From assembly GCA_022825825.1 (NCBI GenBank), contig JAJDWA010000005.1, positions 18,290 through 82,289 of the forward strand: a DNA stretch of 64,000 nt, in the 5' to 3' direction. The position numbers and the translations under genes were made by a program. The DNA comes from Candidatus Poribacteria bacterium (GTDB lineage Bacteria > Poribacteria > WGA-4E > WGA-3G). Positions 1 to 8,667 of this stretch are shown in pieces; within the stretch, counting starts at the first letter, position 1, and the number at the start of each line of letters is the position of its first letter. The notes beneath the pieces were generated by a model. It worked only from the letters and a program-made list of their open reading frames with translations, was not told the origin of the DNA and made no database searches.

Positions 1-107
1 TCCTCCTTGAAATAGCCGATAATAGGGTTATCTTCTTCGGGTGTGCAACACTTCGCAATTTTATATGTGAGTTCATTTACCATTCCTGAAACCCTACAAA
101 CCATCAT
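1..107 (-). CDS. Partial CDS (N-terminal end only), RelA/SpoT-like zinc/RIS segment
   Basis: An open frame begins 18 bases after the purD stop and runs off the left edge of the window, so only about 35 residues are seen. It starts at tandem ATG codons (107 and 104), with another ATG at 83. The visible peptide contains the pattern ELTYKIAKCC..P...D.IIGY. This resembles the Cys-rich AKCCxPxxxDxIxGY segment found between the TGS and ACT regions of RelA/SpoT (p)ppGpp enzymes. With so little sequence this is only a resemblance; the protein may be a short stand-alone relative rather than a full RelA. It probably shares a transcript with purD. The start is uncertain because no clear Shine-Dalgarno sequence is seen. 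Confidence 0.4.
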   Translation of the reverse strand, partial: MMVCRVSGMVNELTYKIAKCCTPEEDNPIIGYFKE

Positions 108-125
108 CAGAATAGGATTGAAATT

Positions 126-1403
126 TCAGATTCTTGATAATGCCCGATATCCAATATCGGTCCGCCAATGTGCGTCATCAAAATGGATGGTAGAGACACC
201 ACAATATGCTTGTTCTATAGCCGATTTTAGGTCGTCCGCCAACGCGGTTATACCTAACACACGTCCACCATTTGTGACCACGTTTTCTCCATCCTGCTTT
301 GTTCCCGCGTGAAAAACGGTAACACCATCAATTGATGCTGCATCCGCTAAACCTGTAATAATTTTCCCTGTCTGATATGGGTTTGGATATCCTCCAGAAG
401 CCATCACAACACAAGCAGCTGATTCACTGTGCCATTCTACATCAGTGTGTTGGTCAGCAAGTGTTCCATCAATGCATGCCATCAATAACGGCACAAGGTC
501 GCTTTTGAGTCGTGGTAACAGCACTTGTGTCTCAGGGTCTCCGAAACGACAGTTGAACTCCAGTACCTTTGGACCTGTATCTGTAATCATTAGCCCAACA
601 TATAACACACCTTTGAAGGGACATCCGATGTTTGCCATCCCTTTGACGGTGGGATAAACAACACGTTCCATTACGTAATCGTGCAGTTCAGGCGTCATAA
701 CAGGTGCGGGGGAGTATGCTCCCATGCCACCAGTGTTCTTACCGGTATCCCCATCGTGCGACATCTTGTGATCCTGCGAACTGACAAACGGTAAACAGCC
801 CGATCCATCAACAAGGACAGTAAACGAGGCTTCTTCGCCGATTAACTCTTCTTCAATGACGACACTATTCCCCGCTTCACCAAACGTTTTATCAACTAAA
901 ATTGTCTTAACCGCTTGAGTTGCCTCATCAATAGTCCGTCCGGGAATAACACCTTTGCCAGCCGCTAACCCATCTGCTTTGACGAAAACTGAAGTGTTGT
1001 TCGTTTTGATATAGTCAATTGCTTCATCTGCATCTACAAACGTGCGATATGACGCAGTAGGGATGTCGTTTTCTATCATCAACTGTTTGGCGAAATCCTT
1101 GCTCCCTTCAAGTCGTGCAGCCTGTTTATCGGGTCCAAACACTTTCAAGCCGCGTTCACAAAACACATCAACGATACCTGCTGCTAAAGGGTTTTCAGGA
1201 CCGACAACCGTTAAGTCAATGTTAGTGGATTCTGCCCAGTCCGCGAGTTCAGTAAAATCATCTTCCATCGGGATTAGCGCTGCAATTTGGGCGATGCCTG
1301 CGTTCCCAGGTGCGCAATAGATTTTTTTTACCAGCGGACTCTGCGCAATTTTCCAAACGAGGGTATGTTCACGACCTCCTTGCCCAATTACCAAAATTTT
1401 CAA
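126..1403 (-). CDS. purD: Phosphoribosylamine-glycine ligase (GAR synthetase)
   Basis: This cytosolic ATP-grasp enzyme of de novo purine synthesis joins glycine to 5-phosphoribosylamine using ATP. The 425-residue length is normal for PurD. The N-terminal domain opens with VIGQGGREHTLVWK and GNAGIAQ. The ATP-grasp core includes KADGLAAGKGV, the IEEELIGEEASF strand and SQDHKMSHDGDTGKNTGGMGAYSPAP. The metal-binding end of the grasp domain is KVLEFNCRFGDPETQ. The start codon is TTG at 1403, preceded by an AAGGA Shine-Dalgarno at suitable spacing. A promoter-like pair lies at 1480-1508. No other purine gene is visible. Identification is secure. Confidence 0.97.
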   Translation of the reverse strand: MKILVIGQGGREHTLVWKIAQSPLVKKIYCAPGNAGIAQIAALIPMEDDFTELADWAESTNIDLTVVGPENPLAAGIVDVFCERGLKVFGPDKQAARLEGSKDFAKQLMIENDIPTASYRTFVDADEAIDYIKTNNTSVFVKADGLAAGKGVIPGRTIDEATQAVKTILVDKTFGEAGNSVVIEEELIGEEASFTVLVDGSGCLPFVSSQDHKMSHDGDTGKNTGGMGAYSPAPVMTPELHDYVMERVVYPTVKGMANIGCPFKGVLYVGLMITDTGPKVLEFNCRFGDPETQVLLPRLKSDLVPLLMACIDGTLADQHTDVEWHSESAACVVMASGGYPNPYQTGKIITGLADAASIDGVTVFHAGTKQDGENVVTNGGRVLGITALADDLKSAIEQAYCGVSTIHFDDAHWRTDIGYRALSRI

Positions 1404-1479
1404 CGTGATGTCCTTTTTAGTCCGTTATATTCAGTTCAAAATAGAGATTGAAAGCCCGTTTCCTTTCCATTCAAACTAC

Positions 1480-1508
1480 ATTTTAACATAGTTTTGTCAA
1501 CTATTCAA
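1480..1508 (-). promoter_or_regulatory. Putative sigma70-type promoter of purD
   Basis: On the minus strand TTGAAT (1508-1503) and TAAAAT (1485-1480) are separated by 17 bases. The pair lies about 80 bases upstream of the purD start and has no competing gene between. The rest of the 1404-1654 gap shows no gene that I can support. Confidence 0.5.
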
Positions 1509-1654
1509 CAAAAAAAGTTCGTTTGGAATAGGATTATTTATGGTGAATTATTGGAATAATTAGACACTTCACATATCCGAGCGATCTCCAAATCGCGACG
1601 GAACAGTAGTATTCTACATGATTCACAGCCTACAGGGAATGAAAGTGTCTATTT

Positions 1655-2275
1655 TTATAATCTACTATAAAGCGGTTTTTCAAATATGAATAGGTTATTG
1701 CATCCGAACCCCCAACGTTCCCATTTTATTAGTTTCCATCGGTTGAAAATGTTTGGTAAGCACTCTGGATTGAAACCGTAATGCTCATGTATTGAGAATC
1801 CTTCAACAATTCTGAGGGCTTTTAGTAAGTCAAGGAGTTTCTCAACGCGAGGGTGTTGCACCGTGATGATAACCTGTCCGTCAGGCTTTAGGTATTTCCA
1901 ACATGCATCAGCAACTTTTGGAAATATTTCCATCGGAATGTGTTCTGCGACCGCCATCATTGTTATAACATCAAAAGTTGTGTCTGCCTCAAAATCGTAT
2001 GGGAAATATCCAGGTATAAGGCAACACGTCCCAAATTTCACAGTTTGTGTGAGATGTGAGTCAATACCTACAGCCGCCTGTAGATGTCCATTGAGATAAC
2101 GTAAAAAATTACCGTCTCCAGTCCCAACGTCCAAGAGACGTGCGCCTATCGGAATATAGGGTTCGACTTTTGTAAATCGGAGATATTCAAGAAAAGAATC
2201 CAGAGGTTTTCTTGGATACCGATCGCCCTGTTGACACTTCCTGTTTTTGAGAAACCGGGTAATAGCGTTTTTCAT
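1655..2275 (-). CDS. Class I SAM-dependent methyltransferase
   Basis: This 206-residue protein has a Rossmann-type methyltransferase fold. Motif I is LLDVGTGDGNFLRYL near residues 46-60, followed by the acidic end of strand 2 (VGIDSH). Motif II/III is seen in FDVITMMAVAEHIP and in the strand with LKPDGQVIITV. It resembles the Methyltransf_11/23 group, whose substrates range from lipids and glycans to small molecules; the substrate cannot be read from the sequence. Its ATG overlaps the stop of the upstream STT3-like gene by four bases (ATGA), so the two are very likely translationally coupled. That suggests a role in modifying the glycan or lipid-linked sugar used by the transferase, which is inference from position only. 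Confidence 0.8.
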   Translation of the reverse strand: MKNAITRFLKNRKCQQGDRYPRKPLDSFLEYLRFTKVEPYIPIGARLLDVGTGDGNFLRYLNGHLQAAVGIDSHLTQTVKFGTCCLIPGYFPYDFEADTTFDVITMMAVAEHIPMEIFPKVADACWKYLKPDGQVIITVQHPRVEKLLDLLKALRIVEGFSIHEHYGFNPECLPNIFNRWKLIKWERWGFGCNNLFIFEKPLYSRL

Positions 2276-4647
2276 CTTTTTTCTGGCTCTGTCGATAAGT
2301 ATTTGTCATTGGTTTTTATATCAGGTGGATAGTGAATCTTCCAAATCTTAAGAGGGGCGGTATCTTCACCATTTGTTGGATATATTGGGCCAAAGATGTC
2401 AGGGAAGTCCCCGAGGAAGTAAAGACGAACAGCAAGACTTTGCCAACCGAGATTAGAAATATGGTAGGCTTTTTCAAGGGCACCTTCTTCATCGTAATAA
2501 AGGATGATGTTTCCGTGTGGATTGTCGTCAATTGCGGTTTTGTGAATATGGCGTTTGCTACCTTTGAACGCCACATAAGGGAGTTGTGCTATTCCCCCTT
2601 CTTTCAGACGTGCTGTTATGAAATCAGGCGGTGATGTTATATCAGGTTCTTCAACGTACAGAAAAGGCGTCTGTTCTATTCTTGAGAGACGTTTGTATCC
2701 AAGTTGAACAAGGCGGGTGAATCTAAATCTTTTATCACTGTTTTCATCGCTGCCGATATAAGAATAAGCAGAGGCACGGTCAATCAATCCCCATTCTCTG
2801 AGCATGAAATGTGTTGCGCTGTGGGTTTTGAGAAATTCAAGTGCCTCTCGTACGTCTTTTGCACAGTAGACGTGGCGGTAATAGTGGTGTATCCAGTGTG
2901 GGAGAAACGTATCCTGATCGGTGATGGTTTTGACACCACCGAAAACGTTAAGTCGGCTGCCATAACTCCAGTTTGCTGCCATGACAGTGTCTTGTGAGAG
3001 TTCGGTATTTACCCAGTTGAGTGCCTGCGCGATATCTCCTGTACCAGGGAGCGGTTTTCGCCAGTAAGCGGCAGCAGGAACTGCACTGTTTGCATGCCCA
3101 CCGAGGGGAGTCCAAAACAGAATAGGTATTAAAACGGCAATTGCAATTGTAGCGGGTATCCACTGCGGTTTTTTGAATTGTTGTGTGAGCGTTGCTGGTA
3201 ACTGCCACAAGAGCCATGCAGTGCCGTAGGTAAGCGGTACACCTATGAAGAAATCATAACGTTTTGCACCACGTGAAAGTGCTACCCACAAAACAAACCA
3301 TACAAGCATTATAACTGTTACCAATTCATTTTTCGCTGTTTCTTTTCGCAAACATGCAATTGCGAGAGTGATAGCCGTGAGTCCCAGTGAAATGAGAAAG
3401 AGTATATCGCAGCTGCTCTCTCCAACCAACTCATTCAGGGGCCATCGGAAAAATGTTGTTGCGGTGAAAAGTGAAAGAGCTATGGCAATAGGAATCCCGC
3501 GCTGTTTCCAGAGATAAAGACTCCCAAGTATCAAGCCGAGACTACCCAACATAAAGACGGTACCGTACCGGGCAGGCCAATATCCGAAATTCGGATCAAC
3601 AAGTTCTGTCATGTCCTTCATGAGTCGGTTTTCTCGGAATATGAAAGCGGTATTCTCAAATGTACCGGATTGCAGCAGAATATAACCAATTCCTATTCCG
3701 ATACCGAACAAGGTGAGTCCTCCTGCAAGTTTCCGGGCATGCGGACGTAGCAGTGGGTAATATTTCAAGAGTAGATATCTTAGTCCACGCGTGATAAAGA
3801 TTGCAACAGGTGGGGCAAGTGTTAGCGCAGCCAGATGCGTTGCATAAGTATATCCGCTCCGATAAGCAGGACTGATGAGATAGAGTCCCGGAACGAACAT
3901 GAGTATCCATATTAGATACTCTGTTAGGTTAGACTCTGTCTCTGTAGTGCAGAATTTCCAGAGTTCCGCACAAAGGATGATTAAGACAAAAAGCCCGAAA
4001 CTCTCCCATGAAAGTCCGCCTAAGAAGACGATAAATCCAGCAAGCGCGGTGGCGAAATATCGGTACCAATTACCAATCCCTTTGCTTTCATTTTCAGTGG
4101 ACTTATACGGTATCTGTTCTTTCCATAGATAAACAGCGACAGCGAGTACGCCAAACATCCAGCACCATGCATCGCGATCGCCAAAGCCTGCAGCACTACG
4201 TTCTACACTTCCCGGTAACGTTGCCAACAGCACAGCAACAATGGACGCAAACAGCAGCCCGTGACTGCGGACAAGAAAAAGAAATAATATGCCAAGCCCT
4301 AAGGTAAAACAGATAGCGGTAATGTAGAGTTGAATGTGATACCGCGTGAGTGTAGGAAAGAACCACGCTACCGCTTTATGCGTATAAGCAATGGCATAAG
4401 AATAGAGCGGCAGCAGCTGCCCGTTGTCTCTACCGAGGGGAAGCCAGCGGTGTGTATCGCGTGGCGGGAGGGTGCCGTGTTCGGCAATCTGATCCCCCAT
4501 CCATTGGTAAAGGAAAGCATCATTTTCTGTAAAGTGCCCTGCGGGGAGCCGTTCTACGCCTTGGATACGGATCCCAAAAGTGAGAAACATCAGGTATAAA
4601 AGCAGGGCACAGACAAGGATTTTTCGAAGATAATCAGGTAATTGCAT
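2272..4647 (-). CDS. STT3-like oligosaccharyltransferase, multi-pass membrane protein
   Basis: This 791-residue protein has a dozen or so hydrophobic segments over the first two thirds and a soluble C-terminal third. That is the layout of STT3/PglB/AglB, the enzymes that move a lipid-linked oligosaccharide onto asparagine. The first outer loop has ENDAFLYQW (residues 41-49), in the place of the DxD-type metal site. A second loop has GFGDRDAW (residues 154-161), matching the second acidic motif of the family. The C-terminal part begins with NWSYGSRLN, in the place of the WWDYG sequon-binding motif, here altered. Bacterial homologues outside Campylobacterota are less common. It overlaps the methyltransferase by four bases. 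The assignment is by topology and motif position, so another GT-C fold transferase is possible. Confidence 0.72.
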   Translation of the reverse strand: MQLPDYLRKILVCALLLYLMFLTFGIRIQGVERLPAGHFTENDAFLYQWMGDQIAEHGTLPPRDTHRWLPLGRDNGQLLPLYSYAIAYTHKAVAWFFPTLTRYHIQLYITAICFTLGLGILFLFLVRSHGLLFASIVAVLLATLPGSVERSAAGFGDRDAWCWMFGVLAVAVYLWKEQIPYKSTENESKGIGNWYRYFATALAGFIVFLGGLSWESFGLFVLIILCAELWKFCTTETESNLTEYLIWILMFVPGLYLISPAYRSGYTYATHLAALTLAPPVAIFITRGLRYLLLKYYPLLRPHARKLAGGLTLFGIGIGIGYILLQSGTFENTAFIFRENRLMKDMTELVDPNFGYWPARYGTVFMLGSLGLILGSLYLWKQRGIPIAIALSLFTATTFFRWPLNELVGESSCDILFLISLGLTAITLAIACLRKETAKNELVTVIMLVWFVLWVALSRGAKRYDFFIGVPLTYGTAWLLWQLPATLTQQFKKPQWIPATIAIAVLIPILFWTPLGGHANSAVPAAAYWRKPLPGTGDIAQALNWVNTELSQDTVMAANWSYGSRLNVFGGVKTITDQDTFLPHWIHHYYRHVYCAKDVREALEFLKTHSATHFMLREWGLIDRASAYSYIGSDENSDKRFRFTRLVQLGYKRLSRIEQTPFLYVEEPDITSPPDFITARLKEGGIAQLPYVAFKGSKRHIHKTAIDDNPHGNIILYYDEEGALEKAYHISNLGWQSLAVRLYFLGDFPDIFGPIYPTNGEDTAPLKIWKIHYPPDIKTNDKYLSTEPEKR

Positions 4648-4777
4648 CCTAATTTTAATTTTTTTAGGGTGGGTTCTGCACCCGAATTTAATAGGGTAGT
4701 TATGAGCAGGACAAGATTTCTGACTATAGACGCGATCCAGCGTTTTGGAAACCCCGTGTCTTGTTAATCCTTCACGC

Positions 4778-5041
4778 CTATTGTGTAGCGTGTTCGGTTG
4801 TAGTTAAGACTTTTTTCAATATCGGATTACGTTCAAGTAGATCTTTATTGGCTTTTCTAACACGTTCCAACCGCTTGGCACAGCATTTGCAGTTTTTCTT
4901 CTTTCCAGCGGTTGTTGTGATAGCATGTGTTTGCTTTGACGTGTGCATCGGAAGCGTATTCGTTGCGTATCCAATAAAACAAACGAGAATACCAACGATG
5001 GCAAGGATGCCAACGCTATATACGAAAAAGTTGTCTTTCAT
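4778..5041 (-). CDS. Small membrane protein with cysteine cluster
   Basis: About 87 residues from the ATG at 5041, which has a GGAG Shine-Dalgarno ten bases upstream. A TTG at 5065 would add eight residues and overlap the previous gene, and is less likely. One hydrophobic helix spans roughly residues 4-25. It is followed by a polar stretch and a basic Cys cluster (KNCKCCAKR), then a charged, probably helical tail. I do not recognise a family. The two tight cysteine pairs could bind metal or form disulfides. It is the last of three small genes lying behind the damaged sigma factor gene on the same strand. Confidence 0.6.
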   Translation of the reverse strand: MKDNFFVYSVGILAIVGILVCFIGYATNTLPMHTSKQTHAITTTAGKKKNCKCCAKRLERVRKANKDLLERNPILKKVLTTTEHATQ

Positions 5042-5061
5042 AAAAGTGACTCTCCATTTTC

Positions 5062-5790
5062 TCAAAACTTCGGTACAAATCCATGGTCACGAAGCATCTC
5101 TAAATGCCTTTTCGCGCCTGCTTCTGAAGCAAAGTTCTGTATCTGTTGTTTAAAAAGTTCAAGGACTTCATCTATTGTTTCCTCTGAATATCCTTTTGAT
5201 TGCCCATTTACCCTTGCTGATTCAAAAAAATTAGGTGGCATTTCTTCAAGTACTTTACCACTTCGGATATTTTCAAAATATGCTTGCTGTTCTTCAGCAG
5301 AAAGAGAGTTTAAATGATTTGCAATTTCTTTATTTCGTATTTCTGACTGCTTCTTGACTTCATCTATCCCAGCTTTAATTTCATTTAACTTGTTATCGAT
5401 AGTCTCCAAATACTTTCTTTTCTTATCCATTTCCTCGGCACTTAAGTCTTTATGATTATGACCATTAGAATCATCCGGATGATGTGTGTGCTGATTTAAT
5501 ACTTCTGACACAGAGTCTGGTAATGTGTTTACTGACCCCTCACTTTCTACAAGTGTATCAGTAGTGTCATCATCATCTTCTTCTTGAGATATTTTCTGCC
5601 CTTGAGATGTTTCTACAGACGCTGCGTCTGACGTGTTTTCCATTGTTGTTTGGGATTCGGTGTTGTAACGCATAACCGGTTCCGCTATGAGTTTAGGACG
5701 TACAATGGCGGAATACCATATTGCCCATCCTAATATTCCTATAACACACGAGATGCCTGAAGCAAGAAAGATTTTTTTCCAAGTGAACAT
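5062..5790 (-). CDS. Hypothetical membrane-anchored protein with His/Asp-rich linker
   Basis: About 242 residues from the ATG at 5790, chosen because AGAGGTGA lies just upstream; the frame is open for 22 more codons but those look non-coding. A single membrane helix lies near residues 5-25. After it comes an acidic, low-complexity region (Glu/Asp/Ser/Thr) and a His-rich stretch with HTHH and HNH patterns, which could bind metal ions. A charged coiled-coil-like region follows (about residues 115-165), then a C-terminal helical part ending VPKF. No known domain is recognised. Its position between a secreted Cys-rich protein and a small Cys-cluster membrane protein suggests one envelope-associated cassette. 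Confidence 0.6.
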   Translation of the reverse strand: MFTWKKIFLASGISCVIGILGWAIWYSAIVRPKLIAEPVMRYNTESQTTMENTSDAASVETSQGQKISQEEDDDDTTDTLVESEGSVNTLPDSVSEVLNQHTHHPDDSNGHNHKDLSAEEMDKKRKYLETIDNKLNEIKAGIDEVKKQSEIRNKEIANHLNSLSAEEQQAYFENIRSGKVLEEMPPNFFESARVNGQSKGYSEETIDEVLELFKQQIQNFASEAGAKRHLEMLRDHGFVPKF

Positions 5791-5887
5791 ATTTATCACC
5801 TCTTTGGTTTTGAGACAAACACCGCATTTCCAGCAAAAAATCGGTATTTGTCTCATGAAGTTAACGTTTCACAGAATGAGTAAACAA

Positions 5888-6235
5888 TTAAGAGTCGCAG
5901 CCTCCAGTATCACAACCTCCGCCATTGTGTTCTGCTTCGCAAGCATCAATGGCGGCTCTAAGCTCCCTACCACGTTCCCAAAGGTAATTTACGACATCAT
6001 TAGCAGCATCAATCATCCATTGTGGGGCTCCTATATCTATCAGGTAATCCCTTGCGTCTATCGCCCATGATAATGCTTTCATAACTAGATTTAATAACAC
6101 TTCAAGCCAACCACAATGCCACGCCAACGCTGGCATAACAGTTAGAAACATCATCGCACAAATGAGAATTAAACTCGTCACAACTAAGATTTTGGAGCTT
6201 GTTCTCGGCAATCTAATTGTATTCGTCATTTTCAT
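5888..6235 (-). CDS. Small secreted protein with glycine-cysteine tail
   Basis: A 115-residue protein with a classic signal peptide: basic N-terminus, a hydrophobic core near residues 15-33 and a probable cleavage after MPALA. The mature part is about 75 residues, rich in Trp and aliphatic residues (amphipathic helices). It ends in CEAEHNGGGCDTGGCDS, a Gly-rich tail with three cysteines. The first ATG (6235) sits almost against AAGGAAGG; the ATG two codons later (6229) has better spacing. No family is recognised. The layout could suit a small exported metal-binding or disulfide-bonded peptide. The 197-base gap upstream (6236-6432) shows no gene. Confidence 0.6.
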   Translation of the reverse strand: MKMTNTIRLPRTSSKILVVTSLILICAMMFLTVMPALAWHCGWLEVLLNLVMKALSWAIDARDYLIDIGAPQWMIDAANDVVNYLWERGRELRAAIDACEAEHNGGGCDTGGCDS

Positions 6236-6432
6236 TTCCTTCCTTTAACTCCCATAACGAGGAGTCAATGTTAGTAGAAGGAGAAAATGCAATTTGCCAA
6301 TGCTATCCGAATCGTGCTTGTTTTTACTTAGCACTCATGCGGGTAGTATTTTACAAATTATACCATTTCTCCCGTAATTTATCAAATAAAACTTAATCAA
6401 TTACTCTCCCGCTTAACTAATGTAGTGGCGTT

Positions 6433-7151
6433 TTACGTTACGGTCTTCTTCCACCGCTTTATCACACGTTTCACGCACACTTCAACATCAGTCGGGGAGA
6501 CACCTAATTTTTCACTAATCTCTTTGAGAGGTTGGTTGTCTAAATACCGTTCCATAATCTTCTGTTCTTGAGATGGAAGTTCGCTGATCAGTTCGTCTAA
6601 CTGATGCGCAATCGGGCTTAACCATTCACGCATCCGCTCCCATCTTTTCTGAACTGCCTCAGCAGTGGAACCTATCGCTTCAGCAATCTCCCTCGGCTTT
6701 AGGCCATCCAATAGGTGTATTCAACAACCTCAAGGTCCTTTTCTGGTAGAAGTCGCAGGAGACCTTTCAATAAATCTCGATCTGTCTCAGTCTGTTGTGC
6801 CTGCTGTGCCGCAAGTATTGATGCGGTTTCTACTTCACCACCTAAATTATCAAGAGAGACCGATTCTGGCATCTGTTTAACTTCTCGTTGTTTGGCTCTT
6901 AATCGGTCTATTGCCAGATGTTTCGCGGTGGTCCATAACCATCCTATGAGTCTCTCAGAGCCCTTAATCTCTTTTCTCTTGTTGAAGGCTTTGAGGAAAG
7001 TTTCATTGGTGATTTCATCAGCATCTTGGTCATTCTTTACGATTCTGGAAACGTGATCGCATATCGCCTCATAATGCTTTTCCATAAGCAAACGTAGTGC
7101 TTCTTCGCTGCCTGTTTCCAAAAACCATCAATGAAGTGCATCATCATCCAT
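6433..7151 (-). pseudogene. ECF-type RNA polymerase sigma factor, interrupted by UGA and a frameshift
   Basis: Two adjacent open frames together make one ECF sigma factor. The first (7121-6699) carries region 2, with KNDQDADEITNETFLKAF and the -10 recognition stretch GWLWTTAKHLAIDRLR. It then enters region 4 and stops just after EVVEYTYW. The second (6711-6433) resumes one frame back, from TTG, with LDGLKPREIAEAIGS and continues region 4. It then holds a second region-4-like helix-turn-helix (LPSQEQKIM...KEISEKLGVS). Upstream, a well-placed ATG (7151, after AAAGGGAAA) reads MDDDALH, then an in-frame TGA (7130-7128), then WFLETGSEEAL. That is the expected N-terminus of such a factor. Two lesions suggest decay, although a TTG start at 7121 plus reinitiation could still give two products. 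Its natural targets may have been the three small genes downstream. Confidence 0.75.
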
Positions 7152-7258
7152 TTTCCCTTTCCGAAAAGAAAATTACTCTTGCCTGCATTAATACTCACGT
7201 AGATTTGGGGACAATTCCGACAGAAAAAAATCACAACCGTCTCAAAAATCATCTGTCC

Positions 7259-7306
7259 GTCGAGGTCCCCGGGGAATGCCTAAAGCAGCATTCAGCGTTG
7301 ATTTGG
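7259..7306. repeat. Partial copy of a dispersed palindromic repeat
   Basis: The gap 7152-7439 contains GGGGAATGCCTAAA followed by GCGTTGATTTGG. Both blocks recur in the longer inverted-repeat element at 39489-39583. The same gap also has TCAAAAACTTTACACC (7337-7352), which recurs near 59523. Apart from these and a promoter, nothing coding is seen in the gap. Confidence 0.55.
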
Positions 7307-7368
7307 CCCCCTACAATTAAGAGTCGGACAGTTTTGTCAAAAACTTTACACCGATTGCTGCTTATTTA

Positions 7369-7398
7369 TTGTCAAATTTTAAGTCCTTGTGATACAAT
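7369..7398 (+). promoter_or_regulatory. Putative promoter of the dehydratase gene
   Basis: TTGTCA and TACAAT are separated by 18 bases and lie about 40 bases ahead of the ATG at 7440. The positions fit a sigma70-type promoter for the plus-strand group of genes. Confidence 0.45.
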
Positions 7399-7439
7399 GA
7401 TGGTCAGTAAGAAAAAACCACTTCTTATTGGAGGGCTAT

Positions 7440-8567
7440 ATGAAAATTGACAAAATTGAGTCGTTTTTCATTGGAAACGGTTATGTAATCAGGATTTGGA
7501 CCGATACCGGCCTCAGTGGCATTGGACAGACAGCGTGTTGGGGATATCCTGAGGCAGTAGAAAAGATTGTGAGCACCTTTGAGAAATATCTCATTGGACA
7601 AAATCCGTTACGTATTGAACATCATTGGCAGTATCTCTATCGGATGGGGCCATTTAAGGGAACTGCGCTGAGTGGGGCTATCAGTGCGGTCGACATTGCC
7701 TTATGGGATATCAAAGGCAAACATCTCGGTGTGCCGATTTGGGAGCTGTTAGGTGGAAACTGTCGGCACAAAATCCGATTGCATCTACTTGGCGGCGGTG
7801 GCACGCCAGAAACGATGTTTGAAGCGGCAAAGGCTGCAGTAGCGGAAGGCTTTACTGCCCTGAAGTTTGATCCATTAGTCGGGAACTTTCAGGATATGGC
7901 GTTAGATCGGCTTGTGAAAACAGCACGAGACCTTGTGGCTGCAGCAAGAGAAGGCGGAGGTCCTGACCTCGATCTGATTGTTGAGGTGCATCGGAAACTG
8001 ACACCGATGAATAGTATTGTTTTAGAATCGGCTTTGGCGCCCTTCAACCTCTATTTTATTGAAGACCCGATTCAGATTGATACCATCACAACACAAGCGG
8101 AATTAGCCAAACGGATGACAACCCCTCTTGCCATTGGCGAACGCAATGTAAGCATCTGGGAATTCCGTGAAATCCTTGAGGTAGGTGGACCGCAATATGT
8201 GCGTCCGGATGTCGGTCTCGCTGGTGGTATAACGCACTGTAAAAAAATCGCTGCAATAGCGGAGGCGTATCATAGCGCGGTTGTTACACACAATTTCCTT
8301 GGCCCGCTGATTACCGCTGCATCGCTGCATTTAGATGCAAGTATCCCAAACTTTATCACACAGGAATATACTAAAGGAGATGAGTCTGATCGTTTTGCGG
8401 TCTATAAAGTTGCATATCGGCGAGAAGGCGGCTATATTCCGATTCCTGAAGTGCCGGGCTTAGGTGTTGAACTTGACGATAGTTTAATTGAAGCGACTCC
8501 ATTTCAACCAATGAATACCGGTTCTACACCTTTGCGTGAAGATGGTTCTGTAGCTTATGCAGTATAA
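7440..8567 (+). CDS. Mandelate racemase/muconate lactonizing enzyme family, D-galactonate-dehydratase-like
   Basis: A 375-residue enolase-superfamily protein: an N-terminal alpha+beta capping domain (about residues 1-115) and a TIM barrel. The barrel shows the expected acidic metal ligands in order (LIVEVHRKL, FIEDPIQ, AIGERNVS) and a late His in VVTHNFLGP. The His in EVH and the GER motif recall acid-sugar dehydratases such as D-galactonate or mannonate dehydratase, which remove water from sugar acids. The exact substrate is not readable. The ATG at 7440 follows GGAGGG five bases earlier; a TTG twelve bases upstream is not needed. Downstream genes on the same strand are probably expressed separately, since the next start is 100 bases away with a repeat between. 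Confidence 0.88.
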   Translation: MKIDKIESFFIGNGYVIRIWTDTGLSGIGQTACWGYPEAVEKIVSTFEKYLIGQNPLRIEHHWQYLYRMGPFKGTALSGAISAVDIALWDIKGKHLGVPIWELLGGNCRHKIRLHLLGGGGTPETMFEAAKAAVAEGFTALKFDPLVGNFQDMALDRLVKTARDLVAAAREGGGPDLDLIVEVHRKLTPMNSIVLESALAPFNLYFIEDPIQIDTITTQAELAKRMTTPLAIGERNVSIWEFREILEVGGPQYVRPDVGLAGGITHCKKIAAIAEAYHSAVVTHNFLGPLITAASLHLDASIPNFITQEYTKGDESDRFAVYKVAYRREGGYIPIPEVPGLGVELDDSLIEATPFQPMNTGSTPLREDGSVAYAV

Positions 8568-8610
8568 GCTCCGTAAGTCTATTTGATTTTTTTGAGATTA
8601 TTGGAAGAAA

Positions 8611-8637
8611 GTCGCGAGCTGGAGCTCGCTCCTACAG
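8611..8637. repeat. Short palindromic repeat (GCGAGCT/AGCTCGC)
   Basis: GCGAGCT, a GG spacer and AGCTCGC form a 7-bp-arm palindrome at 8614-8629, followed by TCCTACAG. Related CGCGAGC...GCTCCTACA sequences recur at 17526-17581 and, more loosely, at 56619-56643. It looks like a dispersed intergenic repeat. Confidence 0.5.
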
Positions 8638-8667
8638 CAAGAGTTTGGAACTTGCGAGGAGATTAAA

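Noticed and set aside
7128..7130. UGA in the sigma factor gene read as selenocysteine
   Set aside because: No SECIS-like hairpin follows, the position is near the N-terminus outside any redox motif, and the gene has a second lesion.
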